Source: Tridacna crocea
Lineage: Eukaryota > Mollusca > Bivalvia > Cardiida > Cardiidae
Assembly: GCA_943736015.1 (NCBI GenBank)
Contig: OX031070.1
Coordinates: forward strand, 26,805,673 to 26,869,672
Direction: 5' to 3'
Length of the DNA: 64,000 nt
The number at the start of each line of letters is the position of its first letter. The stretch's first letter is position 1. A program made the position numbers and the translations under genes. The notes beneath the pieces were generated by a model. It saw only the letters and a list, made by a program, of their open reading frames with translations. It was not told where the DNA came from and searched no databases. Shown piece by piece: positions 56,006-64,000 of this stretch.

Positions 56006-56153
56006 CAGTTTGACGATATTTGACCATAGATGAATCCGATGCCTTTGCTGTTTTATTATTATTATTGCTATTTTATTATTATTATTTTCTATAAAAGGAT
56101 TACAGAACTGTTGTTGAATTTGAAGACCCTATTACTCGACATGCTAATTATAA
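56006..56153 (+). other. start of 3' untranslated region
   Basis: Follows the stop codon. Contains (TTA/TTAT)n-rich runs such as TTATTATTATTATTG. Full UTR extent unknown. Confidence 0.6.
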
Positions 56154-56383
56154 TGTAACACTTTGCCATGTGACAAAGCTTTAGAGTAGTCCAAATCGAA
56201 AGCATTTGCAGAGGACAAATTCAGTGTAGCTCAAATGATGATTTCTGTCCTTGATAGGGTAAAAGACATTGTTGGAAAAGGAGAAAAGGCTGGCTACCAG
56301 CCCTCTCATCTTTTCCCACAGTGTTTTCAAAAGCTTTCTTCTTCAGGGTCATTAAAACTTGGGATTGTGGGGTAAAGCATTAA
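56154..56383 (-). mobile_element. HM-A, possibly in the 3' UTR
   Basis: Unusual core: AAAAGGCTGGCTACCAGCC with TCTCATC. Right TTAA shared with the following HM-C. Confidence 0.82.
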
Positions 56384-56609
56384 CCCTTTACTCCATAGAT
56401 ACTCATTTCTATGCATTGCTTGTAGGAGCCTTTGGAAAATGTTGTGGCAAAAGGTGAAATTGCTCATCACGAGCAATTTCACCTTTTGCCACAATGTTTT
56501 CTATACTATCAAAAGGTGTGAATATACACATAGGAAATGGCTTCATCCTTGCTGTTTTTTAGGGTCAGTTAGAGATACCATAGAAATGCCTTTATGGGGT
56601 AAAGGGTAA
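56380..56609 (-). mobile_element. HM-C hairpin MITE
   Basis: Only minus-strand C copy. Stem ATGTTGTGGCAAAAGGTG / CACCTTTTGCCACAATG; core GCTCATCACGAGC; right TTAA mutated to GTAA. Confidence 0.9.
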
Positions 56610-56677
56610 ACTGAAAATTTTGCAAATGATACAGTGGAGAATATTTTGAAGGAAAGGAAGGTACTTTCCAAGACCCT

Positions 56678-56905
56678 TTAGCAAATAAGCCTCTGTTGTA
56701 AAGTCTCTGAGGAAGACAGCCTTTGAAAAAAAAAGATGGCAGGAAAGGGAGAAAATGCTGTCTATCAGTATTTTCTCCTTTTTTTGCAATTTTTAAAACT
56801 ATACAAAGGCAATCATATTTGTTGGAGTGTGAATTTTTAAACTGCAAACGCCTTTGATGCGGACAAAAATAAAAATAAAATTCTATTATTTAGCAAAAAA
56901 GTTCA
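56678..56905 (+). mobile_element. HM, diverged
   Basis: CCTTTAGCAAATAAGCCTC, AGGAAAGGGAGAAAATGCTG, AAACTGCAAACGCCTTTGATG. Confidence 0.6.
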
Positions 56906-56971
56906 AAAGTGTTGAAAGTACTGTAGAAAATGGTTGATTATTTATGTACCACGGAAAAAAAGTGTACGTCT

Positions 56972-57226
56972 TCCAACATGTGAAAAGGAGCATTCCGACA
57001 TCTGGGTAAACTGTCACCTGGGGTTAGCCTGCACAGTCCGCACAGGCTGATCCAAGATGGCACTTTATGACTACTTTAGATTTTGTGCTACAATAGACTT
57101 GTGCAAAAATGGAATTAATTACGGACAGGAAGTTGTTTTGGATTAGCCTGTAAGGAATGCATGGGCTGATCTGAGAAAACACTTTACCTAAATTTCCAAA
57201 TGTGCCTTTTCGTGTGTAACAGGCCA
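56972..57226. mobile_element. palindromic element F, copy 3
   Basis: CCAACATGTGAAAAGGAGCA, GGTTAGCCTGCACAGTCCG, GATTAGCCTGTAAGGAATGC and CCTTTTCGTGTGTAAC. More diverged than 25505. Confidence 0.75.
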
Positions 57227-57229
57227 TAT

Positions 57230-57465
57230 TATCCCTTTACTCCATAGATACTCATTTTGTTGTATCAACAACAGACTGCTTTAGAAAACATTGTGGGAAA
57301 AGGAGAAATTGCTCGTAACGAGCAATTTCTCCTTTTCCCACAATGTTTTCGATTCAATCAGATATCTATATCCTCATTAATTTTGTCCATATTTTTGACA
57401 TCATATCTTTATTTGCTGCTGAAATGGAAAAGCCTCAAATTGGCGTATCAGGTAAAGGGATAAAC
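57230..57465. mobile_element. HM hybrid: C-type end, B-type hairpin
   Basis: Left end CCCTTTACTCCATAGATACTC is the HM-C right end inverted. The stem ACATTGTGGGAAAAGGAGAA and core TTGCTCGTAACGAGCAA are HM-B with perfect pairing. The right arm (TCAGATATCTATATCC...) matches neither. Confidence 0.75.
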
Positions 57466-57477
57466 ATGTATGTCAAC

Positions 57478-57665
57478 AATGAAATCATTCGCAGACATGA
57501 ATTAAGTGTGATTGAAATGACAGGAATGGTCTAGGTCAGGGCAGAAAACATGGTGAGAAGAGGAGAAAATACTGGTTACTAAGATTTTCTCCTTTTTCTT
57601 CTTTGTTTTCAAAAGTTATCTTATTTAGAGTTGTCTTACATGAGATTATTTGGTGAAAGCTAGGT
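57478..57665 (-). mobile_element. HM, diverged
   Basis: ATCATTCGCAGACATG, AAACATGGTGAGAAGAGGAG, core GGTTACTAAG; ends eroded. Confidence 0.55.
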
Positions 57666-58740
57666 TGACTTCTTACATGACAGGCTAGCATCTGACGTCC
57701 TGGAAACTGAAATAGTTTAACCTGTGGGTCTATATATATTGGTTATTCTAACATCATATTTGTGCAGATGCAAGTTACTGCTTGGTAGATGATTTGATAA
57801 AACTTTAGAAAAACAAGACATTGGACATGCTTATAGATCTCAAACACTAAAAGAATCTGTTAAAAAACAATGTATCAACAACTAAAACTTTCTTTTTACT
57901 AGTGTATGTTTTGATTTGAATCATTTGAGTGCATATATTCATTCTGTGTAATTGGTCAGAATGCAACATCAAACTGACGTCATTTCTCTGGGAAACTTTC
58001 ATGATACAGTTAGGTTCATCAAATGTCTTCCACTTAATCCAACTCAGAAAGAATTTATCTATTTATTTACACATTTCAGCTTTTTTCTTCAATCTGAATA
58101 CAGATTTCATTGTTTGGCAAAAACTTTACTCATAGTTGGATGGAAAGGAAGTCTGGCGCATAAGAAAATTCTTTAGATATACAATGTAATGAATGTATGG
58201 GACTATTGAATGTATGAACCATGGCCATACATACACAAAAAATATTTTAAAAGGAAATAAACCATTTCCATAATTGATTAGAGAGCATTTAGAAAAAGCA
58301 ATCACTTGTTATAAGTAAATGGGCTTTTTCCCAGAATGTTTTCTTCACTATCAAGGTAGGCCTAAATTGCCACTTGTGCTTTATCCGATTTGTTGTAGGT
58401 CATAAGAAAAAACAACAACAACATATTTTATTATGGTGTAGAGAATTAAAACTTTTCTTGGATGTTTTGAAAGACAATTCATTGTCCTATTTTAGATTTT
58501 TTATGTTAAAAAGGAAAAAAATATTTTAAATTTTACTATTGTTTACATTTTTGCTCGAGTTTTTATGAGAAAAAATTGCTTTCCCTGGAATTTATTCTAT
58601 TTTTATTGTATCTGCATGCAAGAAGTGTTGAATTTTCTTTGATATCCGTCCTTTAGCGAAGTATTTCTGTGATATTTAAAAAAAAGCTTTGGTGTTTGAT
58701 TTACTTTTTCATGTCTTATTAATTGTATTTTTAACCAGTA
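57666..58740. other. low-repeat sequence, possible 3' UTR or downstream
   Basis: A faint HM trace near 58280-58400. No coding exon seen. Confidence 0.45.
58256..58261 (+). promoter_or_regulatory. candidate polyadenylation signal AATAAA
   Basis: Lies 2.25 kb after the stop codon in AT-rich sequence. Position alone cannot confirm use. Confidence 0.25.
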
Positions 58741-58749
58741 GAGGGCCGT

Positions 58750-58860
58750 TCACAACAACCGTTGCCTTTGTGATCAAGTGTAGACAAAGATAAGACTGCA
58801 AAGAATGTGCAGCCATATCTTTTATCTCTACTGTTGGCAGAGCTGATTTACTACAGACAA
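58750..58860. repeat. family E palindrome
   Basis: AAGTGTAGACAAAGATAAGAC and ATCTTTTATCTCTACTGTTGG, diverged. Confidence 0.55.
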
Positions 58861-58939
58861 AGCAACCATGACATTGACTGAAAATATTGGTTCGATTTAT
58901 TGGATGCTCTTAAGTTTACAATATTTTTAAATGGCCTTA

Positions 58940-59050
58940 ACCTTTAGACTGCCAAGCACAACTCACTGACCTTGTGCAGACAGTTTTGATCAAGATCAGA
59001 CTGCAGAGAACATGCAGTTTGATTTATGATCTAAACTGTCTGCAAAGGAC
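58940..59050. repeat. family E palindrome
   Basis: GATCAAGATCAGACTGCAG faces ATGCAGTTTGATTTATGATC; the end CTGTCTGCAAAGGAC recurs just downstream at 59098. Confidence 0.65.
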
Positions 59051-59109
59051 ATTTTTTGCTGCAAAAAATACCTTTAGAAATAGCAAAATTTGGGTTTTGT
59101 CTGCAAAGG

Positions 59110-59332
59110 ACATTACCAGACGACAATATTTTAGACTGGTCCAAATTGAAAGCATTTGCAGATAACAAAATAAAAGTGACTGAAAATTTGAAATTTGTTT
59201 TGTGAAGGGTAGAAAACATTGTGGGGAAGGAGAAAATGATGGTTACCAGCATTTTCTCCTTTTCCCACAATGTTTTCTAAAGGCTTCTTTCTCAGGGGCG
59301 TCAAAAGTAGGGATTGTGTGGTAATGGGTTAC
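59110..59332 (-). mobile_element. HM-A hairpin MITE
   Basis: Left TTAA replaced by GGACATTACC, right by GTTAC. Stem missing three bases (GTGGGGAAGGAG). Confidence 0.85.
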
Positions 59333-59375
59333 AAAATACCTTTGAAATGGCAACATTTGTGTTTTTACTATCAGC

Positions 59376-59605
59376 TTAACCCGTTACCACACGGCAAAGT
59401 TTTAGACCTACCCAAATTGAAAGGATTTGTAGAGGACAATTTCAAACTGGCTCAAATGGTGCAAGTTTGCTTTGATAGGGTAGAAAACTTTGTGGGGTAA
59501 AGGAGAAAATGCTGGTTACCAGCCTTTTCTCCTTTTCCCACAATGTTTTCGAAAGGCTTCTTTCTCAGGGTCATCAAAAGTAGGGATTGTGTGGTAATGG
59601 GTGAG
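59376..59605 (-). mobile_element. HM-A hairpin MITE
   Basis: Variant arm GAGGACAATTTCAAACTGGC as at 54941; right TTAA changed to GTGAG. Confidence 0.88.
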
Positions 59606-59965
59606 TTTTATAGGTTTATCAGCTATCAAAAGTTATGTATTAAGATTTTTTCTGTGATTTTGTTTTGATTTACAAATTATTCTATGCATCTTCTTTTTCT
59701 AAACATCTTTTCTTGTATAGTAGATTCAACTCATTTTTTTTTTTCTTCTTTCTTTTATTAATTAATGTGAGAATTCTTTACAACTGTCATTTGCTTTGAA
59801 GAAACAGTATTTTAATTACAAGACGGACAAAATGATTTAGTTTACCACACTCATGCTACAGATTTCTGTGATGAAATACATGCTAGTTTAGATAGAACCA
59901 TGATCCAAGATTCTGTGATAAAAATTAATTTAAAGAAGACAGTAGATAAAGGGTAGAATTAATGC
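59606..59965. other. unassigned sequence
   Basis: T-rich tract near 59735-59760; nothing else recognised. Confidence 0.45.
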
Positions 59966-60172
59966 TTAACTCTTTACCACAAGACAAAATTTTAGACCGG
60001 TCTAAATCGAAAGCATATGCAGAAAAAAAAAAATAAATGTAAGCCAAAAATTGAAATTTGTTTTCAGCAGAGTAGAAAACACTGGGAAAAGGAGAAAATG
60101 CTGGTTACCATTTTCCTACAATGTTTTCCAAAGGCTTCTTCCTCGTCAAAACGTACCAATTTTGGGGTTACC
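59966..60172 (-). mobile_element. HM-A, right stem mostly deleted
   Basis: GAGAAAATGCTGGTTACC jumps to ATTTTCCTACAATG; poly-A expansion in the arm. Confidence 0.78.
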
Positions 60173-60351
60173 CATACAATTCAGACTTTTAACAAACCCC
60201 TGGAATAAGATTCTTAAAAATGGTTTGTGAAAGGATAAAATGACAATAACCAGCAAATTTTGTCATTTGAGCCCCCCCTTTTTGAATTGTTGTCTGCAAA
60301 GTCTTTCAATTTAGACTAGTCTAGAAAGTTTTTCGTTTGGTAGAGGGTTAA
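60165..60351 (+). mobile_element. HM-A, hairpin lost
   Basis: ACCCATACAATTCAGACTTT and TTGTTGTCTGCAAAGTC arms flank a decayed centre (ATAACCAGCAAATTTTG). Confidence 0.65.
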
Positions 60352-60613
60352 TTAAATCAGAGTAGATAGAATTTTATGATGCTTGTGCATACTCAAGATG
60401 TCTCCGTCTATTTTTTTCCCTTTTTGAAACCAACAGTAACTACACTTGACTCCATGCTATTTATGGCCGACTGTGTATTTGCAATTGTGTTACGGTTCTC
60501 TTTGTGCTTTGTTCAAGTTTTGGCTTGGGGTTCAGTTGACCCACCCCAGACCTGGAAAAAATAGGACCAGTAAGGCAGAGAGCTTTTGTTGTGTTGTTTC
60601 AACTAGGCATTCT

Positions 60614-60816
60614 TTTACTCACTTACAAAAGACAAAATTTAAGACTGATCCAAACAGAAAGCATTTGCAGACTACCCAGCAAATGTTTCACAAATGAGGA
60701 AATTTTTGTTTGAAAGGGTAAAAAAGGTTGTGGAAAAAGGAGAAAATGCTGGTAATCAGTATTTTCTACTTCTCCCACTATGTTTACAAAAGGGGGTTCT
60801 TCCGTAGAGTCTTTTA
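60614..60816 (-). mobile_element. HM-A, diverged
   Basis: ACTGATCCAAACAGAAAGC arm, stem GGTTGTGGAAAAAGGAG, core GGTAATCAG; ends CTTTTAA shared with the next copy. Confidence 0.75.
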
Positions 60817-61041
60817 ACACTTCACCACACAGTCCCGACTTTAACGACCCTGAAATAGAGGCCTTTTGAAACCATTATGGAAAAGGGAGAAAATGCTGAT
60901 AACCAGCATTTTCTCCTTTTCCCACAATGTTTTCTATTCTGTCCAATCCAAATTTCCATTTTTGGGTCGAATTTATATGATCGTCTGCAAATGCTTTCAA
61001 TTTGGACAGGCCTAAAATTTTGTTGTCTGGTAAAGAATTAA
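60814..61041 (+). mobile_element. HM-A hairpin MITE
   Basis: TTAACACTTCACC to AAAGAATTAA; left stem ACCATTATGG mutated. Confidence 0.87.
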
Positions 61042-61240
61042 ACTTAGATTTATGTGGACTGGAAAAGGGATCTGAATTCAGCTGACAAAAACCTTTTTCT
61101 TGTTGCTGGTGATGACGACTATGTTTGTTTGTAATTGCTTTATATAATTTGTATATTGTCAAAGTTGGCAGCATTTAGCAAAGTATTGTGATACAGGTCT
61201 ATACTAGTTCTGATAAACTTGTATTTGGTAAACTATAACT

Positions 61241-61251
61241 AATAAAATAAA
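61241..61251 (+). promoter_or_regulatory. candidate double polyadenylation signal
   Basis: AATAAAATAAA contains two overlapping AATAAA hexamers, followed by a TG/T-rich stretch. It could end the gene or mark an unrelated transcript. Confidence 0.25.
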
Positions 61252-61302
61252 TGTATTTTGAATGAATGATTTGACTTGGTGTTTTGCTTTTTTCTTCGGA
61301 GC

Positions 61303-61553
61303 ATATATGGCTTACAACAAGCGAAGAAAGACATTCGCAATATTGCGTAAAGTGTTGTCTTGGATCGGCCAGCGAAACAGGCACGCAGACTGATCTGAGA
61401 CGGCACTTAGATTTTGTCCTACAGTAGGTTTGCGTGGAACAGAAAATCACACATGTAAAGTGTTGTCTCGGATTAGTCTGCGCGGACTGCGTAGGCTGAT
61501 TAGAGATGACACTTTGCGCAAATGTCTGAATGCCCCTTTTCGCATGCTGCAAG
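61303..61553. mobile_element. palindromic element F, copy 4
   Basis: Ends ATATATGGCTTACAACAAGC / GCTGCAAGCCATATATG. Internal GCGTAAAGTGTTGTCTTGG and GATTAGTCTGCGCGGACTGC. Confidence 0.8.
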
Positions 61554-61583
61554 CCATATATGATTAATGCACTGTGAAAATGG

Positions 61584-61753
61584 ATTTTTACCATTCACTA
61601 CACAATGCCACATTTTCAGTATCATAAGACAAGTCTTCTGAAAATGTGGGAAAAGGAGAAAATGCTGGTTACTAGTAAACAGTGTTTACCAGCAATTTTT
61701 TGCTTTTTTTCAGAATATTTCTTACCCTATCAGAAACAGGAATCATTATTTAA
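61584..61753 (+). mobile_element. HM, diverged
   Basis: CATTCACTACACAATGCC, AAATGTGGGAAAAGGAGAAA, a locally repeated core (GTTACTAGTAAACAGTGTTTACC). Confidence 0.6.
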
Positions 61754-61976
61754 CTCTTTACCACACAATCCCGACTTTTAATGATCCTGAGAAAGAAGCC
61801 TTTGAAAACATTGAGGGAAAAGGAGAAAATGCTGGTTCCAGCATTTTCTCCTTTTCCCACACTGTTTTCTACCTGTCCCAAAACAAATTTCAATTTTTGA
61901 GCCACATTTATTTTCTTTTCTGCAAATGCTTTCAGTTTGGACAAGTCTAAAATTTTGTCAATTGGTAAAGAGTTAA
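61750..61976 (+). mobile_element. HM-A hairpin MITE
   Basis: Core shrunk to GCTGGTTCCAGC; both TTAAs present. Confidence 0.9.
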
Positions 61977-62055
61977 GTTACATATGATTTATTGCCTGCA
62001 AATGCTTTCAATTTGGTCGAGTGAATCATTTTCTTGTCGAGGAAAGGGTAAAGAG
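61977..62055 (+). mobile_element. HM-A right-end fragment
   Basis: TTGCCTGCAAATGCTTTCAA to GGAAAGGGTAAAG. Confidence 0.6.
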
Positions 62056-62296
62056 TAAAACATACCAGGCAAAACCAGCCTGTACTTTCTTGGGTCCAAA
62101 GTCTTTGCCATTGGTCAGTTTTCTGCATGTCATAGAACTGTCCTACATCATGATTAAGTCAATTGTTTATCAAAAGAGATTTTATGGATTAGGAATTACG
62201 TGATTACTTGCTTAGTATAATGGATGACAGGTTTGCATCAAACCCTCTTTTGCAAGATTATGATTATGTTTAACGCTTTTCGAAACAAATCTAGGT
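62056..62296. other. unassigned sequence
   Basis: Nothing recognised. Confidence 0.4.
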
Positions 62297-62521
62297 TTAA
62301 CCCTTTCCAAAACAAACCCTGGTTTTTACAACCATTGGGGTAGAAGCCTTTTGAAAACATTGTGGGAAAAGGAGAAAATACTGGTAACCAGCATTCTCTC
62401 CTTTTCCTACAATGTTTTCTACCCTGCTGGAAACAAATTTTAATTTTTGTGTCATTTAATTTGTTGTCTGCTACAGCTTTCAATTTGGACCAGTCTAAAA
62501 TTTTGTTTTGTAAAGAGTTAA
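62297..62521 (+). mobile_element. HM-A hairpin MITE
   Basis: CCCTGGTTTTTACAACC arm on an HM-A core; AAAATACTGG / CCAGCATTC mismatches. Confidence 0.9.
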
Positions 62522-62598
62522 ACAAACCAGAGGAAGAGGCCTTTTAAAAAACATTGTGAGACAAGGAGAACATTCTGTTTTCTCTATTCTCTAACCCA
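62518..62598 (+). mobile_element. HM left part
   Basis: Shares TTAA; AACATTGTGAGACAAGGAG then lost. Confidence 0.55.
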
Positions 62599-62689
62599 GT
62601 GCCAAATTCATTTACTTGATCTGTTTCGACAGCTCTAAACACAACTCATTTAAAGTTACAAAGATATTGACTGTATAAGCTTGACTGCA

Positions 62690-62770
62690 AAAACATGGGA
62701 TGGACCCAAGATCACATGGCACATTCTGAGCAATTTGATCTTGATCTATATCATGTGTCAAAGGTTCCCC
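62690..62770. repeat. family E palindrome
   Basis: GGACCCAAGATCACATGGCA and CAATTTGATCTTGATCTATA. Confidence 0.55.
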
Positions 62771-62818
62771 GTCCCTGTCTGTTTTCAACAATACAGCTGA
62801 AAGGTACTATTAAGAGGT

Positions 62819-63076
62819 TTAACCCTTTACCACACAATTCCGACTTTTAACAACCCTGAGAAAGCAAGCCTTTGAAAACATGGTTGGAAAAGGAGAAAAT
62901 GCTGGTGAGGTTGGAAAAGGAGAAAATGCTGGTGACCATAATTTTCTCCATTTCCAACAATGTTTTCTACCCTTTCCAAATCAATTTCAATTTTTGATAC
63001 ACATTTGCTAAATTCTTGTCTACAAATGTTTTCAGTTTGGACAAGTCCAAAATTTTGTCATTTGGTAAAGAGTTAA
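62819..63076 (+). mobile_element. HM-A with duplicated left half-stem
   Basis: GGTTGGAAAAGGAGAAAATG...CTGGTGA is present twice in direct order before the right stem. The G-to-T stem change is matched by CCAACAATG on the right. Confidence 0.88.
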
Positions 63077-63289
63077 AAGAGTATTTAGATATATGTTGTC
63101 TAATGGCCATTATGAACCAAATAACAATGGCTAAATTATGACTTCTCAAAGTTTTAAAACAGAGATTGAATTAAGGACCTTTCTGTCTTTATCTGGCAAC
63201 ATTGCAGAATCGTCATCATAATAAATTTTAGAAAAGTTTCCCCTCTCCAGGGATACTAGATGTCTATATAGGATCCCTGCCCTCTCTAA

Positions 63290-63374
63290 ACATCACTTGA
63301 GTCACATTTATTTGTCGCCTGAAGAACCTTTCAATGTTGACAAGTTTAAATTTTTGCTTGCATAATAACTTAAA
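63290..63374 (+). mobile_element. HM right-arm fragment
   Basis: GAGTCACATTTATTTGTCGC to AATAACTTAA. Confidence 0.5.
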
Positions 63375-64000
63375 GACTTCAATGTACTTAGCAGGAAAAC
63401 TTTCACATTAGCCCTGTATCAATAATTTACTTTGTTTGTAATGGTAATTTTTGTACTGGAACAATTCTGCTTCATTCCATTTTCCGAAATATAAACACGT
63501 AGATCTACAACATTATGTTGGGAACACCGGTCATGCAGAATTTATGCAATAACTGATACTTGATCTGAGTTGATTGATTCGATTTACCCACTCTAGATGA
63601 AAAAACAATTGTAGAAATTCACAGAATGAGCTGGCTGGGTTTAAGTTATGGGGGATGAATTGTTTCAATTGTATTTCCACTGCTTTTCACATTTTGTCTC
63701 TAATTTTGTTTTTCATTTATTCATTTTAACACTTGAAACATCAACAATAAAGCAGTCCATGGAGCAATACAGACTGTTAACAAACAACATATGATTTACC
63801 ATAAAGATTAACTTTACACAAGGAAGATCCAGTAAAAAAACAGAAAAATTCATCCTCAAGAAGTTTCCGCTGTAAAGGGTCTTAAGATCTAGTAAAGCAA
63901 AAAGATAAGATACATCGTGTTTAAAAATAATCAGTGAGATGAACTGTAAGCTCTAATTTAAATACAGTCTGTGCATAAAATAATTTGCTGTTGTCCAATG
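63375..64000. other. unassigned sequence at window end
   Basis: No exon, hairpin element or named repeat recognised. Confidence 0.45.

Noticed and set aside
61199..61594. 131-codon open frame on the minus strand
   Set aside because: It lies in palindromic element F and its flanks.
593..63149. Many short reading frames with the recurring peptide NIVGKGENAGYQHFLLFPQCF
   Set aside because: They are translations of the HM palindrome on either strand. They differ in frame ends and flanks, lack splice or start support, and track the repeat rather than any gene.

Overview
This window looks like nuclear DNA of a bivalve mollusc, perhaps a dreissenid or other heterodont. That rests on its repeats: pearl-like tandem-core elements, the CGCAAATGTC palindromic family, AGATCAGACTGCA palindromes and molluscan SINE tails, recalled from memory and not searched. 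It is AT-rich and low in coding density, and shows no operons, rRNA or complete tRNA genes.

Only one protein-coding gene is supported. It lies on the + strand from about 9788 to 56005 (stop codon). Twelve exons totalling 1,365 bp join in frame across every junction into a ~452-residue, charged, mostly coiled-coil protein with low-complexity Ser/Pro linkers and a basic C-terminus. It resembles cytoskeletal or centrosomal coiled-coil proteins in character, but I cannot name the orthologue. Exons make up about 3% of the gene body. Exon 1 may not be the true first exon. The 3' end may be near 58256 or 61241, where AATAAA motifs occur.

The rest is dominated by one unusually dense family of short non-autonomous elements, called here HM (hairpin MITE). 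About 110 copies or pieces cover roughly a third of the window. A full copy is ~228 bp. It begins and ends in TTAA, has terminal inverted repeats like TTAACCCTTTACC / GGTAAAGGGTTAA (piggyBac-like in form), and carries a central 67-nt near-perfect palindrome: 33-bp arms running from GAAAACATTGTGGG to AATGCTGGT around one central base. HM-A, the majority, has one arm like CCCGACTTTTAACGACCC and the other like TGCAAATGCTTTCAATTTGG. HM-B has a TTGCTCGTNACGAGCAA core and AAGCCCTGGTTTTTA arms. HM-C has GTGGCAAAAGGTGAAA stems and CATAAGGCATTTCTATGG arms. In this annotation '+' means the CCCGACTTTT-type (A), CCCTGG-type (B) or CATAAGG-type (C) arm comes first. Many neighbours share a single TTAA, some copies are arm-symmetric, and several are interrupted by other elements.

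Other repeats are: pearl-like tandem arrays (19475-21040, 50758-52018); two tandem elements with ~145-bp units; a 2.2-kb element with ~620-bp units (52467-54700); a 1,885-bp transposon with 44-bp inverted ends and dense CCGTA-type subterminal repeats (36087-37971) nested in a palindromic element; two Penelope-like fragments nested in HM copies; four further palindromic families (D, F, G, H) plus the AGATCAGACTGCA family (E); and a tRNA-derived SINE in three copies. Several HM copies sit 13-80 bp from splice sites and none lies in a recognised exon.
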